This document shows positions 53,772-63,900 of a stretch of DNA of 64,000 nucleotides, piece by piece. Every line of letters starts with the position of its first letter. The stretch's first letter is position 1. Made by a program: the position numbers and the translations under genes. This DNA comes from Pseudomonas viridiflava (GTDB lineage: Bacteria; Pseudomonadota; Gammaproteobacteria; Pseudomonadales; Pseudomonadaceae), in NCBI RefSeq assembly GCF_900602065.1, contig NZ_UWFN01000095.1:248001-312000 (forward strand), given 5' to 3'. The notes under the pieces are model-generated. The model did not search any database and was not told the origin of the DNA. It was given only the letters and a program-made list of their open reading frames with translations.

Positions 53772-54505
53772 CAGCCCTGCCACCTTTCGCCCGGAACAAT
53801 AATGAGCGAGAAGTACGGCGAAGACATCGGTACCACTTCATCCAGCGGGACGATTTTCTGATTAGCCATGGTGGCGCGTTCAACGTACAGCGCCCGCCCG
53901 GCCAGCCCCAACTCTTCCAGCACCTGACGGACCTTCGGGAAGTTACGGCCCAGTTTCATGATCACTGCAGCATCAGCATCGGCCAGTTTGCGCTTGAGTT
54001 CGTCATGGGGCAGCACGCCGGACAGTACCGACAGGCTCTGATTGCGATACACCAGCGGCGCGCCCAACACCGACGCGCCACCCAGCATCGAACAAACCCC
54101 CGGAATCACCTGCGCTTCGTATCGATCAGCCAGGCGATCGTGCAAATACATGTAGGAACCGTAGAAGAACGGATCGCCTTCACAGATCACCGCCACGTCA
54201 CGACCGGCGTCCAGATGGGCGGCCACGTCGACGCTGGCCTCATCGTAGAAATCACTGATGACTTTTTCGTAGGACATCGGTGCAGGCAGCGCTTCGGTCG
54301 TCACCGGGTAAACCAGCGGCATCAACGTCTGGGCGTCTTGCAAATGACCTTCGATGATGCCGAACGCGTTGCCCTTCTTGCCCTTGGCGACGAAGTAAGC
54401 AACCACTGGCGACTCACGCAGCAGGCGCAGTGCCTTGACGGTAATCAGCTCCGGGTCACCGGGGCCAACGCCCAGGCCTATCAATCGACCGCGTGCCTGC
54501 ATCAT
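53771..54505 (-). CDS. cobI: Precorrin-2 C20-methyltransferase
   Basis: A 244-residue SAM methyltransferase of the tetrapyrrole family that makes precorrin-3A from precorrin-2. N-terminal [20 protein letters not shown], the SAM-binding region [20 protein letters not shown], and [13 protein letters not shown] are all seen. Overlaps cobH by ATGA and cobJ by ATGA. A second ATG at 54502 is also possible. Confidence 0.96.
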   Translation of the reverse strand: MMQARGRLIGLGVGPGDPELITVKALRLLRESPVVAYFVAKGKKGNAFGIIEGHLQDAQTLMPLVYPVTTEALPAPMSYEKVISDFYDEASVDVAAHLDAGRDVAVICEGDPFFYGSYMYLHDRLADRYEAQVIPGVCSMLGGASVLGAPLVYRNQSLSVLSGVLPHDELKRKLADADAAVIMKLGRNFPKVRQVLEELGLAGRALYVERATMANQKIVPLDEVVPMSSPYFSLIIVPGERWQG

Positions 54506-55128
54506 TCGATCTCCGTGGCCAGAGCGTTGACGGCAGCAACGGCCATGGCACTGCCGCCACGACGCCCCTGCATGATCACAAACGGTACGCCACGGCTGTC
54601 AGCCGCGAGCATGGCCTTGGACTCGGCGGCACCGACGAAACCGACCGGAAAGCCGAGGATCAGCGCGGGCTTTGGTGCACCCGCGTCGAGCATTTCCAGC
54701 AGATAGAACAAGGCGGTTGGTGCGTTGCCGATCACCACAACGCTGCCTTCCAGATGTTCACGCCAGTGCTCCAGAGCCACCGCAGAACGGGTATTACCCA
54801 GTTCCAGAGCGAGCTCCCGCACGCCTTCATCGTGCAGCGTGCAGATGATCTGATTATTGGCAGGCAGGCGGGTACGCGTGATGCCTTCGGAGACCATTCG
54901 TGCGTCGCACAGGATTGGCGCACCAGCCGCCAATGCATCGCGCCCCGCTTTGCCTGCGCCTGGCGAGAAGCGCAAGTCTTCGATCACTTCGACCATGCCG
55001 CAAGCATGGATCACGCGCACAGCGAGTTTTTCCAGATCGGCAGGGATCGTGTCCAGGCGCGCTTCCGCACGGATGATCGAGAAGGAGTTGCGATAAATCT
55101 CCTGACCATCGCGGATGTAATCAATCAT
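54502..55128 (-). CDS. cobH: Precorrin-8X methylmutase
   Basis: A 208-residue enzyme that moves a methyl group from C11 to C12, giving hydrogenobyrinate. The start [20 protein letters not shown], the catalytic-histidine segment [12 protein letters not shown], and the end [16 protein letters not shown] are the family's conserved parts. The start overlaps the last eight bases of cobG. Translationally coupled to both neighbours. Confidence 0.96.
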   Translation of the reverse strand: MIDYIRDGQEIYRNSFSIIRAEARLDTIPADLEKLAVRVIHACGMVEVIEDLRFSPGAGKAGRDALAAGAPILCDARMVSEGITRTRLPANNQIICTLHDEGVRELALELGNTRSAVALEHWREHLEGSVVVIGNAPTALFYLLEMLDAGAPKPALILGFPVGFVGAAESKAMLAADSRGVPFVIMQGRRGGSAMAVAAVNALATEIE

Positions 55129-56473
55129 GGGTGTTGCTCCGTGAGTCGGCGATCAACAATGCGCCGGCTGCTTCAATAGTGAGGTCACGCGCTTGCAGGG
55201 CACCAAAACCGGGCTGCACTGCATCGCGAAAATAAAGGTCGTAATGGCCCGGGGATACCGCCAGTAACGTCACCGATGCCACATGAGCCGCTGCGCAGGA
55301 GCGCTTGCAGGCCGACAGATGCACTGCACGGCTGACGCCACTGCGTTGCAATTGCCCGGCCAGCAAACGTGCATCGGCTTTGGTATCGGCCTGGCCTTTG
55401 GCGCAGTCAGTCGAACCCGTGCAGGCGATGATCTGCGCCAAAGGTTGTTCCGCGGAACACAGCAGACCGGCCGTTTGCAGGGCAAGTAACACATGCGCTG
55501 CCTGCCCGGTCGCGATGTTCGGCAACAACAGGCTTTGCCATGGCGTCAAACGCAGGCTCGCGTCGCCAAACTCAGTCGCCAGTTGTGCAACAGCGCTCAG
55601 CATCGCAGGGTCAAGTCGCCCCAATGGAACAGCAGCGCCAACGGCTACTTTGCCGGTTTGCTGCTGTGGATAAATGCCCAGATGCTGGTTACGGCTGACG
55701 GCCGGACGACGCCACAGGGTGATTTTTTGATCAGCCCTGAGTTCAACACTCAGACGCTGCTGCAACAGCTCAAGCAGTTGCCGCGCAGGCACCTCGGCCA
55801 GCAGATGGCGCATGCGCACCTGCTCCGGACGAGCCAGATCGAGAAACAGTTCAAGCACCGCCAGCACCAGTTCCAGCCCGTTTTCCGCTGGAACCGCTGC
55901 CAATGGCGAATCGTCAGCAGGACAACCGGCCAGACCGAAGCCCAGCATGAGCCTGCCGTCCAAGTTAAGCGCCGAGAGCCACAGATCGTGGGGATGTTCG
56001 AGCATCACCATGGCTTCACCGCCGTCCAGCGAAAGCGCGAACTTGGGCGACAGGTCATGAAAGCGCGGGTTGGTTTCCAGCGCGTGCAAAATCTGCGCGG
56101 CCAAAGGTCGCACGTCCAGCAACATGTGCGGATCCAGGCCTGCCAACGGGCTGAGCATCAGGTTGCGTACATCATCGCTGTCGGGGTTGTTCGGGCCAAG
56201 CCCGGCCGCCAGCAGCGTGTCGATCAATGCCGCCTGCCCGTTGCCAATACCGCGAATCTGCAGGTTGGCGCGGTTGGTGGCTTCGATCACGCCATGCGCG
56301 TAACGTTGTGCCGCGTGAGCCACGGCATGTGCCTGAGCAGCACTGATTGAGCCGCCCGCCAGTTTGATCCGGCAGATTCCGCCATCCAGTGCCGGGACGA
56401 TACGCAGCAACCCCGGACAGGCCGAGGGGCGTAAGGACGTGACAGGCGTGCGAGCGGACTTCGGCTCGGTCAA
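55121..56473 (-). CDS. cobG: Precorrin-3B synthase CobG (oxygen-dependent monooxygenase)
   Basis: A sulfite/nitrite-reductase-fold protein of about 450 residues. Two ferredoxin-like halves are seen (one near PSACPGLLRIVPALDGGICR, one in the second half), and the [4Fe-4S] cysteines are CTGSTDC and CKRSC at about 370-415. It hydroxylates precorrin-3A at C20 using O2, so this pathway is the aerobic type. Start choice: the frame has no ATG where the protein should begin; a TTG at 56473 with GGTGA four bases upstream gives LTEPKSARTP... right before the conserved PSACPGLLRI. The much longer frame to 56662 overlaps the divergent cobL gene and is not accepted. Confidence 0.92.
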   Translation of the reverse strand: MTEPKSARTPVTSLRPSACPGLLRIVPALDGGICRIKLAGGSISAAQAHAVAHAAQRYAHGVIEATNRANLQIRGIGNGQAALIDTLLAAGLGPNNPDSDDVRNLMLSPLAGLDPHMLLDVRPLAAQILHALETNPRFHDLSPKFALSLDGGEAMVMLEHPHDLWLSALNLDGRLMLGFGLAGCPADDSPLAAVPAENGLELVLAVLELFLDLARPEQVRMRHLLAEVPARQLLELLQQRLSVELRADQKITLWRRPAVSRNQHLGIYPQQQTGKVAVGAAVPLGRLDPAMLSAVAQLATEFGDASLRLTPWQSLLLPNIATGQAAHVLLALQTAGLLCSAEQPLAQIIACTGSTDCAKGQADTKADARLLAGQLQRSGVSRAVHLSACKRSCAAAHVASVTLLAVSPGHYDLYFRDAVQPGFGALQARDLTIEAAGALLIADSRSNTHD

Positions 56474-56590
56474 TGGATCACCATGAATTGGTTTGAATAG
56501 GCACTTGTGCCCATCAGGCGCGGTATTATGCCTGCTTTGTCCGCAGGCATGAAAAGCCGCTCTGTCGGAAGATTGGATTGAGGTAAGCAA
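56474..56590. promoter_or_regulatory. Divergent cobG/cobL promoter region
   Basis: Only 117 bases separate the two operons. It contains two small inverted repeats: GGCAC-TT-GTGCC (56500-56511) and ATGCCTGC/GCAGGCAT (56528-56535 and 56543-56550). One of them could be an operator. It is too short for a cobalamin riboswitch and no B12 box was recognised. Confidence 0.45.
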
Positions 56591-57793
56591 ATGTCGCCCT
56601 GGCTGACAGTCGTGGGAATCGGTGAAGACGGCTACAAAGGCCTGGGCAAGAATGCCCGGCACGCTCTATTGCGCGCTGATCAGGTGTTTGGCGGCCCGCG
56701 TCAGCTGGAATTGCTCCCGCCCTGCATCAAAGCTGAACGCCGTGCCTGGCCCAGCCCCTTCTCGCTTAACCCGGTGCTCGAACAGCGCGGCGCAGAGGTG
56801 TGTGTACTGGCCAGCGGTGATCCGATGCTGTTTGGCGTGGGCGCAAGTCTGGCACGTGTCGTCGCTGTCGAAGAGATGCTGATCCTGCCTGCGCCCTCCT
56901 CCTATTCGTTGGCCGCTGCCCGGCTCGGCTGGCCGTTGCAGGACGTAGTGACCCTGTCCGTAGTCGCCAGGCCGCTGGCCGCGCTGAATGCCCGGTTCCA
57001 TCACGGCGTGCGCCTGCTGGTCCTGAGTAATGACGGCAGCAGCCCGGCAGCGATTGCCGGTTTACTGCGTGAACGTGGTTTCGGACCCAGCCACATGACC
57101 GTTCTGGAACATCTGGGTGGCTCGGCAGAACGTCGTGTTGAAGGCCTGGCCAGCGAATGGGCCAACCCGGAGATTGCCGCGCTGAACGTCGTGGCAATCG
57201 ATTGTCGTGCAGATGCCAATGCCTTGCGATTGTCGCCGCTGGCAGGCTTGCCCGATGAAGCCTTCGAGCATGACGGCCAACTCACCAAACGCGATGTGCG
57301 GGCGATCACACTGGCGCGCCTGGCCCCGGTACCCGGCGAGCTGTTGTGGGACGTTGGTGCGGGCTGCGGCTCTATCGGCATCGAATGGATGCGCGCCCAT
57401 CCCACCTGCCGAACGCTGGCCATTGAAGCCGATGAAGGCCGTCAGCAACTGATCGAATTCAACCGCGACGCGCTGGGCGTTCCAGGCCTGCAACTGGTCC
57501 GCGGCAGCGCGCCTCAGGCCCTGGCGGGACTTGAGCAACCAGACGCCATTTTCATTGGTGGCGGCGTGACCCGCCCCGGTGTGCTGGACACCTGCTGGCA
57601 ACAGCTACGCTCAGGCGGACGTCTGGTGGCCAACGCCGTCACCCTGCAAAGCGAATCCACTCTAATGGCCTGGCGCGACCTGCACGGCGGTGAATTGACC
57701 CGCATCCATATCGCCCATGCCAAGCCGCTGGGCGATTTCGACACGTGGCGTCAGGCGTTGCCCATCACTTTACTGGACGTGGTCAAACCCTGA
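56591..57793 (+). CDS. cobL: Precorrin-6Y C5,15-methyltransferase (decarboxylating), CbiE-CbiT fusion
   Basis: A 400-residue bifunctional enzyme. The N-terminal CbiE methyltransferase (about 1-200) begins [17 protein letters not shown] and contains [18 protein letters not shown] and [15 protein letters not shown]. The C-terminal CbiT half has [18 protein letters not shown], the SAM motif, and [14 protein letters not shown]. It methylates C5 and C15 and removes the C12 carboxyl group. Starts the rightward operon and overlaps cbiD by one base (TGATG). Confidence 0.96.
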   Translation: MSPWLTVVGIGEDGYKGLGKNARHALLRADQVFGGPRQLELLPPCIKAERRAWPSPFSLNPVLEQRGAEVCVLASGDPMLFGVGASLARVVAVEEMLILPAPSSYSLAAARLGWPLQDVVTLSVVARPLAALNARFHHGVRLLVLSNDGSSPAAIAGLLRERGFGPSHMTVLEHLGGSAERRVEGLASEWANPEIAALNVVAIDCRADANALRLSPLAGLPDEAFEHDGQLTKRDVRAITLARLAPVPGELLWDVGAGCGSIGIEWMRAHPTCRTLAIEADEGRQQLIEFNRDALGVPGLQLVRGSAPQALAGLEQPDAIFIGGGVTRPGVLDTCWQQLRSGGRLVANAVTLQSESTLMAWRDLHGGELTRIHIAHAKPLGDFDTWRQALPITLLDVVKP

Positions 57794-58890
57794 TGCGCGA
57801 TGAAACCGCCGAACAACCTGCACCGCTACGCAGCGGACTGACCACGGGGAGTTGCGCGACAGCGACTAGCCTGGCGGCAGCGCGGCTGTTACTGGGCGGG
57901 GAAGTCAACGATGCGGTGGAGATCGTCCTGCCCAAAGGCAAACGGGTACAGATGCGCCTGGAGTTCTGCCGGTTGACGCCGCAAGGCGCTGAAGCCGGAA
58001 CGATCAAAGACGCCGGCGATGATCCTGATGTTACCCACGGCGCACTGCTATTTTCCCGCGTGCGCCTGCTGGAAAAGCCGACAGTCGAGTTTGTCGCGGG
58101 GCTTGGCGTTGGCACGGTCACGCGGCCCGGCCTGGTACTGAAAGTCGGCGAGCCCGCGATCAATCCCGTACCGCGCATGATGATCATCGAGCACCTGCAA
58201 GCACTCGCAAACGAGCAAGGTTACACCGGTGGATTCGAGATTACGGTGAACGTCGAGGGTGGCGAAGCGTTGGCCCTTAAAACCATGAATCCACGCCTGG
58301 GCATTCTTGGCGGGCTGTCGATTCTAGGCACCAGCGGCATAGTCCGCCCGTTCTCTTGCGCCGCCTATATCGCCTCTATTCACCAAGGCATCGACGTCGC
58401 CAAAACCAACGGCTATCTGCACATTGCCGCCTGTACCGGCAACGCCAGCGAAGACACCATGCGCCGCGTCTATCAGATGCCAGACATCGCACTGATAGAA
58501 ATGGGCGACTTTGTCGGGGCCGTTCTCAAACACCTGCGCAAAGTACCGGTGGCCAAACTGAGCATCTGCGGCGGCTTCGGCAAGATCAGCAAACTGGCTG
58601 CAAAGCATATGGATCTGCACAGCCGTCACTCCAGCATCGATTTGCCACAGCTCGCGCGCTGGGCGGCCGATGGCGGCGCCGACGAAGCTCTGCAACAGGC
58701 CATTCGCGAGGCCAATACCAGCCAGCAGGCGTTGGCGATGTGTGCGGCAGAGAGCGTGCCCTTGGGCGACATCGTTTGCCAGCACGCTCTGGACTTCGCC
58801 CGCAGCGTGGTGCCTGCGCAGGTCGAAGTTGAAGTCTTCGCCATTGATCGCCAGGGCGGCATCGTTGGCACTGCCGGGGTCAGTTCATGA
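57793..58890 (+). CDS. cbiD: Cobalt-precorrin-5B C1-methyltransferase CbiD
   Basis: A 365-residue enzyme of the CbiD family, which methylates C1 in the anaerobic pathway. [20 protein letters not shown] at the start is the hallmark, with [18 protein letters not shown] and [21 protein letters not shown] later. Its presence in a cluster with the O2-using CobG shows that it stands in for CobF here. The ATG at 57793 is chosen by overlap with the cobL stop; the open frame upstream lies inside cobL. Overlaps cobK by ATGA. Confidence 0.95.
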   Translation: MRDETAEQPAPLRSGLTTGSCATATSLAAARLLLGGEVNDAVEIVLPKGKRVQMRLEFCRLTPQGAEAGTIKDAGDDPDVTHGALLFSRVRLLEKPTVEFVAGLGVGTVTRPGLVLKVGEPAINPVPRMMIIEHLQALANEQGYTGGFEITVNVEGGEALALKTMNPRLGILGGLSILGTSGIVRPFSCAAYIASIHQGIDVAKTNGYLHIAACTGNASEDTMRRVYQMPDIALIEMGDFVGAVLKHLRKVPVAKLSICGGFGKISKLAAKHMDLHSRHSSIDLPQLARWAADGGADEALQQAIREANTSQQALAMCAAESVPLGDIVCQHALDFARSVVPAQVEVEVFAIDRQGGIVGTAGVSS

Positions 58891-59624
58891 AACGTCTGTT
58901 GCTGCTCGGCGGCGTTACCGACGCGCTGGCGATCGCCCGCACACTTGGCCCGCAGCATATCTACAGCCTCGCTGGCGTGGGTCGAGTGCCCACGGACCTG
59001 ACGTGTGAAGTTCGCGTCGGCGGTTATGGCGGCGCTGAAGGATTGGCCCGGTTCATCGCCGAACAAGGTATCGACCTGCTGATCGACGCGACGCACCCCT
59101 ACGCCGCGCAAATCAGCCATAACGCTGCCCGCGCCGCCGAGCTGGCCCATGTGTCCTGCTGGGCGTTGCGCCGACCTGCCTGGCAGCCGGGTCCTGGCGA
59201 CGATTGGCGCGAAGTCGCGGATTGGGCCGAACTGGTTCGCGCCCTTCAACCTTTCCAGCGTCCCTTGTTCACCCTGGGCCGCGAGCCTTTGCAGCATCTG
59301 GATGAAATCCCTGCTCATCAGTTCTGGACGTTACGGGCGCTGGAAAACACCCTGCGTGAAGTGCCGAAGCACGAGCGCTGCGAAGTGATTGGCGCACGCG
59401 GGCCGTTTCTGCTGGACGATGAGCGTGAGCTCTTCAAACAGCGCAGCATTGATGTGCTGATCAGCAAGAACAGCGGCGGCGATGCGACCGAAGCCAAGCT
59501 GGAAGTGGCGCGTGAGCTGAAAGTGCCGGTACTGATACTCAAGCGCCCGGAATTGCCGCAGGTGGATCGGGCGTTCGGGACTGCCGCGGCGCTGCTTGAG
59601 GCACTGCATCAGTCTCAGCTCTGA
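58887..59624 (+). CDS. cobK: Precorrin-6A reductase
   Basis: A 245-residue NADPH-dependent reductase that converts precorrin-6A to dihydro-precorrin-6A. The beginning [20 protein letters not shown], the loop [20 protein letters not shown] and the late [20 protein letters not shown] are the family markers. Starts inside the cbiD stop (ATGA), and it is the last gene of the rightward cobalamin operon, followed by REP sequences. Confidence 0.95.
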   Translation: MKRLLLLGGVTDALAIARTLGPQHIYSLAGVGRVPTDLTCEVRVGGYGGAEGLARFIAEQGIDLLIDATHPYAAQISHNAARAAELAHVSCWALRRPAWQPGPGDDWREVADWAELVRALQPFQRPLFTLGREPLQHLDEIPAHQFWTLRALENTLREVPKHERCEVIGARGPFLLDDERELFKQRSIDVLISKNSGGDATEAKLEVARELKVPVLILKRPELPQVDRAFGTAAALLEALHQSQL

Positions 59625-59632
59625 TGCCAATC

Positions 59633-59660
59633 CTGTAGGACCGAATTTATTCGGGAAGGT
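59633..59660. repeat. Half REP element (GGACCGAATTTATTCGGGA class)
   Basis: A single arm right after the cobK stop; the inverse arm is missing or badly eroded further along (59700-59715). It lies in the 335-base gap 59625-59959 with the next REP. Confidence 0.7.
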
Positions 59661-59776
59661 GGCAATCCAGACGATGAACAGGCTGCGGATGTACCGGCCC
59701 ATGGGAGTTGCGTTCGTAGGTCAGCATAGAATGCATCCATCAAAAAAAATCAATCATCTGATTTGAAATGCTTTTT

Positions 59777-59868
59777 CTGTAGGAGTGAGCTTGCTCGCGA
59801 TTACGTCAGCACAGCCGATGTATTTATTGACTGACATACCGAAATCGCGAGCAAGCTCACGCCTACAG
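59777..59868. repeat. REP pair (TAGGAGTGAGCTTGCTCGCG class)
   Basis: Left arm 59777-59801 and right arm 59844-59868, inverse with one to two mismatches. Between cobK and the copper chaperone gene. Confidence 0.88.
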
Positions 59869-59959
59869 GTCCAATGTTTTGCATCGCGCCACATCCGGGG
59901 CTTTTTACATCATCAGGTTGTTCAGGCTAAATGAACGCTCAATCGACAGGAGTCTGTTT

Positions 59960-60430
59960 ATGCTCAAGCAACTGCTCATGCTGACGACGTTGATGCTGCC
60001 AGTGAGTTACGCCGGTGCCGCTGACTATCGCGCAGCCGAGCTGAATGTCGCTGGCCCCTGGTCCATGGAGCTGCCGCCAAATGCCCCCACCGTCGCGGCC
60101 TATTTTGTCATTCACAACAATGGCCAGGACGCTGACCGATTGCTCAGCGCAGAAACCCCCATTGCAGGCGCAGCTCAACTTCACGAACACATCCACGCCA
60201 ATGGCCTGATGAAGATGCAGCAGGTGCCCAACGTAGAAGTCCCGGCTGGCGGCGATGCGGTGTTCGCGCCAATGGGTTATCACGTGATGCTGCTGGACCT
60301 GAAAGACAAATCAGCCCTCACTGACGGTAAAACCTTCCCGCTGACCCTGCACTTCGAGAAGTCCGGTGATGTGACGTTAACCGTTGAAGTGTTGAAGCAG
60401 CCGCCTGGGGCGTCCGCGCATAGTCACTGA
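59960..60430 (+). CDS. Periplasmic copper chaperone, PCu(A)C family
   Basis: A 156-residue protein with a signal peptide (MLKQLLMLTTLMLPVSYAGA). The cupredoxin-like PCu(A)C domain has copper-binding histidine and methionines: the H and M in LHEHIHANGLMKMQQ and the HxM pair in GYHVMLLDL. A histidine at the very end (ASAHSH) could add metal binding. It delivers Cu(I) to the CuA site of cytochrome oxidase or similar centres. I chose ATG 59960 because AGGAG is seven bases upstream and the signal peptide begins there; the frame is open 27 codons further up. Single gene, flanked by REPs on both sides. Confidence 0.9.
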   Translation: MLKQLLMLTTLMLPVSYAGAADYRAAELNVAGPWSMELPPNAPTVAAYFVIHNNGQDADRLLSAETPIAGAAQLHEHIHANGLMKMQQVPNVEVPAGGDAVFAPMGYHVMLLDLKDKSALTDGKTFPLTLHFEKSGDVTLTVEVLKQPPGASAHSH

Positions 60431-60471
60431 CAGGCTCACCCTGATTCGATATTACTGAATGTGCACGACCC

Positions 60472-60546
60472 TTGTAGGAGCTGCCGAAGACTGCGAAGCA
60501 TTCCTTTGGATATACCGCCATCGCAGCCTTCGCCAGCTCCTACAGG
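60472..60546. repeat. REP pair (GGAGCTGCCGAAGGCTGCGA class)
   Basis: Left arm 60472-60496 and right arm 60521-60546 with a few mismatches. It lies in the 296-base gap between the copper chaperone and the large toxin-like gene. The rest of the gap is the promoter region of that gene. Confidence 0.88.
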
Positions 60547-60726
60547 CCCTAGGTTTGCTACGCGACAGCGCGGTAACATGGACAGCCGGAATTTCCTGCG
60601 TTCAAAACGCTGAGCGCCTACAACCCTCGCAGCATATCCCTAACTAATAAACGCCCTCCAGCCGACAGACGCCCTCCCCCAAATCCGATTTCGTGAGCGA
60701 CATCTTTCACAAAACGAAACGGAATC

Positions 60727-63700
60727 ATGACGACTCAATCTGCTTCACCCGCTGCCAGCAACGCGGCGTATCCGCCGGATTTTCGTACCGTCGCCGAACA
60801 GGAGTTTCTGCGCCTGCTCAAACGCGATCACCCTCGTGTCAGCATCGACATCAATCACACCTGGCTGACGTCCTATACGCTGAAAAGCCTGACGATACCG
60901 CCTTTCGCCCAACTTCCAGCGCAAGGCCACCCCACCATCGAACGCTCACTGCGCCAGTTCAGGCACTCGGAACCCGTTCGCGGCACGCTGCTCGAACATT
61001 TCCTTGGGCGCAGGAGTTTCGATTTGTCGGCCCATGCAGGTTTCTACAAAGCCGCGAACACCGTGGCTGAAACCGACGAAATTGCGCATCTTGAATGCCA
61101 GCACATCCTGGACCTGTACAAGAATTTCAACAGTGCACTTGAGCCTGCCTATCGCCAACAGCTGGCTGACTATTGGACCTACATGGACAATGGCGTCAGC
61201 CGCCGTGAGCGATTCATTACCGAGCGTAAAAAAGCATTACTGCTGGAATCCGAGGCTGCGGCGGAGCAGATCCTGCTCACTAACAGCCAGCACGCCATGC
61301 TTGAAGAGCAACTGAACAAGCCACGCACGGCGGACAACACCTTCATACAGAAATATGGTGTATTTCAGCTGGCCCTGGTGGACGGGCAAGGCGAAGCGCT
61401 GAGTTTTCCCGGCGCATTTGTACTAACACATACCCACAGCCTGGTACCTCCGGCGCTCAACGACAGCAGTCTGGGTGAAGTATTGCTTCGCACCGAACAT
61501 CAAGGCCTGGAAGGCTTCGAGAACATCGCAGCGATGATCCAGTCGCTGGGAACACGGTTTAACGACTCCATACAAAAACAGGTTGTCCTGCAAAACCTCA
61601 GCGCCACTTCACGGGATCGAATTCTCAAATTCCCGACATCCGCCCCCGTGTGGCGTCTGTCGGTCTTGAACGGCGATGTACTAACGGTTCTGTTCGATCA
61701 GCAATTGAACCGGCAACAAGCCGACTTCAGCTATCTGATAAGCCAGGCAAAAGCTCAGAAGACGGACGCAGATGAGTTTGTGCGAACCTTGCCTGTGCGT
61801 CTCGCCCAAGCCGCGCACCTGGACAATGCAAGGATGCTTGATCGCAACGACCATCGCCTGATCGCCAAGGGCATGCCGAACTGGTGGTCAACAGTCAGCC
61901 AAGAGCATCAGCAACGCTGGGTGGATGCTGCGCAGGATTACAGTAAATCGATCATCCAGTTACATCATCTGTGCAAGGACATACCCGACGGTCCGCAACC
62001 CCAGGGAGCTCACCAGACCGCGTGGCTGGACAGCGTAAAACGCCTCGCGGTCGCCCAACTGCGCATGGATCAGGTTCGGACTCAGGCCGACCGGCTGCCC
62101 GACGAGGCCAGAGCCTGGATAAAGGTCATTGTTGATAGTCCCGGTGTCGAGGATCGGCAGAAGGTCGATGGCAAAACGATCAATCTCGACTTCATGATCC
62201 TTGAGCAGCACCCTATCCCTGATGTCATGCGCATCGCACCGCACGGTTCAACAACCGATCAGCCGTTGCTGCTCTGCACCCTCAATGCACCAGACAGCCG
62301 GGTGTTTCGCTGGTACCCCGACGAGGAAACCATGCACAAGGAGTTTCTTGAGAACCCCGACTTCACCCGATACCTGCTGCGCCAGTTACCCGAAGACAGC
62401 CGCCCCGTCCAATGCAGCGCCGAGGAGTACGAGCAGTGGCTCAAGCACTTTCGTGCGAAGGAAACGTTCAAACACCTGAATGCGCCAAGCAGACTGCCCA
62501 GCCTTATTTTCGGCGAACCAAGCTATGTGTTTGAGGGCGAGGACTACCTCAAAACCCACCACGATCTGAAGCATATCCGCAGGACTGATCTTCACTTCCG
62601 GCCGGAGGTCATCAAAAAACACGGATCACTGTTTGGAAGCATCGCCCTGAATGTCGCCATGCTGTTCATCCCTTCCCCCGTCCTCATCGCCATGGCGGCG
62701 GGCATAGGCCTGTTCAAGCTCTGGGAAGCTTTCCAGCACCTCAGGGAGGGTGATTACCACGGGGCCGCCTTCGAACTGCTATGTGCCGTTGGATACCTGG
62801 GCGCGGCGGCTCTGGGTAGATGGGTGGGCAATCGGGAGCCCTTCACAGCGCTGGAAAATATACGCCCGGCGTCGCCGCTGGTACGACGAACCGCCGTCGA
62901 GGGCGAGGAACAGATCGGCTATCTGGAATCATCCAGCGCTGTATCGCAACGCGCAAACCTCGATGCCGTTGTGCCCTACGACGCCAGCCAGTTCCATGCT
63001 GTCCAGATAGGTGAAAAACAATACTTCATCAAACGTCAGCCCTGGCTGTTCGGGCACTGCCAGCTCTATCAGGTAGACGCCACTAATCCTGACTTGCTGA
63101 TTGGAGAAGGCGCTTATGCAGTGGAGTCCAGCCCGGGAGTCTGGAGCAAAATAGAAACACTGCGCACCAGAATAAGCAGTCTGCTGTTAAAGCAATCAGA
63201 TCAGGAATTGGGGGATGTGACCCAGAACTGGCCAAATTCGGTGGACGAGGTAAGCCAGGCATCCAAATCGTCATTCGAGCGCAGTTATATGCAACTGGCA
63301 CAAGCCTCCAATGCTGATGAGTTGCCCGAAATCGCCGACTATTGTGAGGGCGGCTCACAACCCATCAATACCTTGTTGCGCGCCGGGCTGCGAACGCCGT
63401 CTACCCTGCGTTTTCTGAGCGAGTTCTATCGACTGCACGAATACCAGGGCCTGGCCTACAGGGCAGCGATGGTCAGTGCTGCGGGCCTGCGGCGACTGAC
63501 CAGCGAAATTGGTCAGGTGTTCGTCGACAACGGCGTTCAATCTGCATCCATCAGTCGCTGGAGTAGCGAGCAGTGGAGTCGGGACGGGTTTATTCGCCAG
63601 GCGGCGAGCAGCGAAGACAACACCGTATTCGTCATCTTCAGTAAATCCGTGCCGAAGAAAAACCTGTTTACCAGTTTCTTGGGAGACCACGTGGCAATTG

Positions 63701-63834
63701 CGCCCTCCACCCCGCTGCAACTGGTGGCCAGCCGTCTGGTAGGCAAACGTTTTTATGTGTATTTCAAAAGCCCCACCACCCTTCCGGCAAAGATGATCGA
63801 CCTTTACTCCGGCAACACTGAGTTGATGCTCTGA
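60727..63834 (+). CDS. Large toxin-like protein (dermonecrotic-toxin/DUF6543-type layout)
   Basis: A 1035-residue protein without a signal peptide. The body (about 20-600) is helix-rich and reminds me of the dermonecrotic-toxin N-terminal family (DUF6543), common in fluorescent pseudomonads. A hydrophobic hairpin at about 633-695 (LNVAMLFIPSPVLIAMAAGI, LLCAVGYLGAAALGRW) could insert in membranes. The C-terminal 130 residues show LAYR (R912), an FVDNGVQSASIS stretch (932-943) and NTVFVIFSKSVPKKN before DHVAIAP (987-993), in the same order as the R / STS / ExE blocks of ADP-ribosyltransferases, but E-x-E is not present. No immunity or secretion gene is recognised beside it. AACGG precedes the ATG. 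Confidence 0.72.
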   Translation: MTTQSASPAASNAAYPPDFRTVAEQEFLRLLKRDHPRVSIDINHTWLTSYTLKSLTIPPFAQLPAQGHPTIERSLRQFRHSEPVRGTLLEHFLGRRSFDLSAHAGFYKAANTVAETDEIAHLECQHILDLYKNFNSALEPAYRQQLADYWTYMDNGVSRRERFITERKKALLLESEAAAEQILLTNSQHAMLEEQLNKPRTADNTFIQKYGVFQLALVDGQGEALSFPGAFVLTHTHSLVPPALNDSSLGEVLLRTEHQGLEGFENIAAMIQSLGTRFNDSIQKQVVLQNLSATSRDRILKFPTSAPVWRLSVLNGDVLTVLFDQQLNRQQADFSYLISQAKAQKTDADEFVRTLPVRLAQAAHLDNARMLDRNDHRLIAKGMPNWWSTVSQEHQQRWVDAAQDYSKSIIQLHHLCKDIPDGPQPQGAHQTAWLDSVKRLAVAQLRMDQVRTQADRLPDEARAWIKVIVDSPGVEDRQKVDGKTINLDFMILEQHPIPDVMRIAPHGSTTDQPLLLCTLNAPDSRVFRWYPDEETMHKEFLENPDFTRYLLRQLPEDSRPVQCSAEEYEQWLKHFRAKETFKHLNAPSRLPSLIFGEPSYVFEGEDYLKTHHDLKHIRRTDLHFRPEVIKKHGSLFGSIALNVAMLFIPSPVLIAMAAGIGLFKLWEAFQHLREGDYHGAAFELLCAVGYLGAAALGRWVGNREPFTALENIRPASPLVRRTAVEGEEQIGYLESSSAVSQRANLDAVVPYDASQFHAVQIGEKQYFIKRQPWLFGHCQLYQVDATNPDLLIGEGAYAVESSPGVWSKIETLRTRISSLLLKQSDQELGDVTQNWPNSVDEVSQASKSSFERSYMQLAQASNADELPEIADYCEGGSQPINTLLRAGLRTPSTLRFLSEFYRLHEYQGLAYRAAMVSAAGLRRLTSEIGQVFVDNGVQSASISRWSSEQWSRDGFIRQAASSEDNTVFVIFSKSVPKKNLFTSFLGDHVAIAPSTPLQLVASRLVGKRFYVYFKSPTTLPAKMIDLYSGNTELML

Positions 63835-63862
63835 GACATGAGCACCAATTAAGCGCAGCGCC

Positions 63863-63900
63863 GCGCACCAGCCCGCTAAATAAGTCCCATGCTGGTGCGC
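63863..63900 (+). terminator. Hairpin after the toxin-like gene
   Basis: GCGCACCAGC (63863-63872) pairs exactly with GCTGGTGCGC (63891-63900), 18-base loop, followed by CCATTTTCTG. Likely terminator. From here to 64000 no gene can be supported. Confidence 0.65.

Noticed and set aside
55485..56350. Plus-strand frame over cobG
   Set aside because: CobG carries its cysteine motif on the minus strand; this is a reverse-frame shadow.
56474..56590. Cobalamin riboswitch expected before cob operons
   Set aside because: Only 117 bases separate cobG and cobL and no B12 box was seen.
6463..60546. CRISPR array
   Set aside because: Repeats are dispersed inverted REP pairs, not regularly spaced direct repeats with unique spacers.
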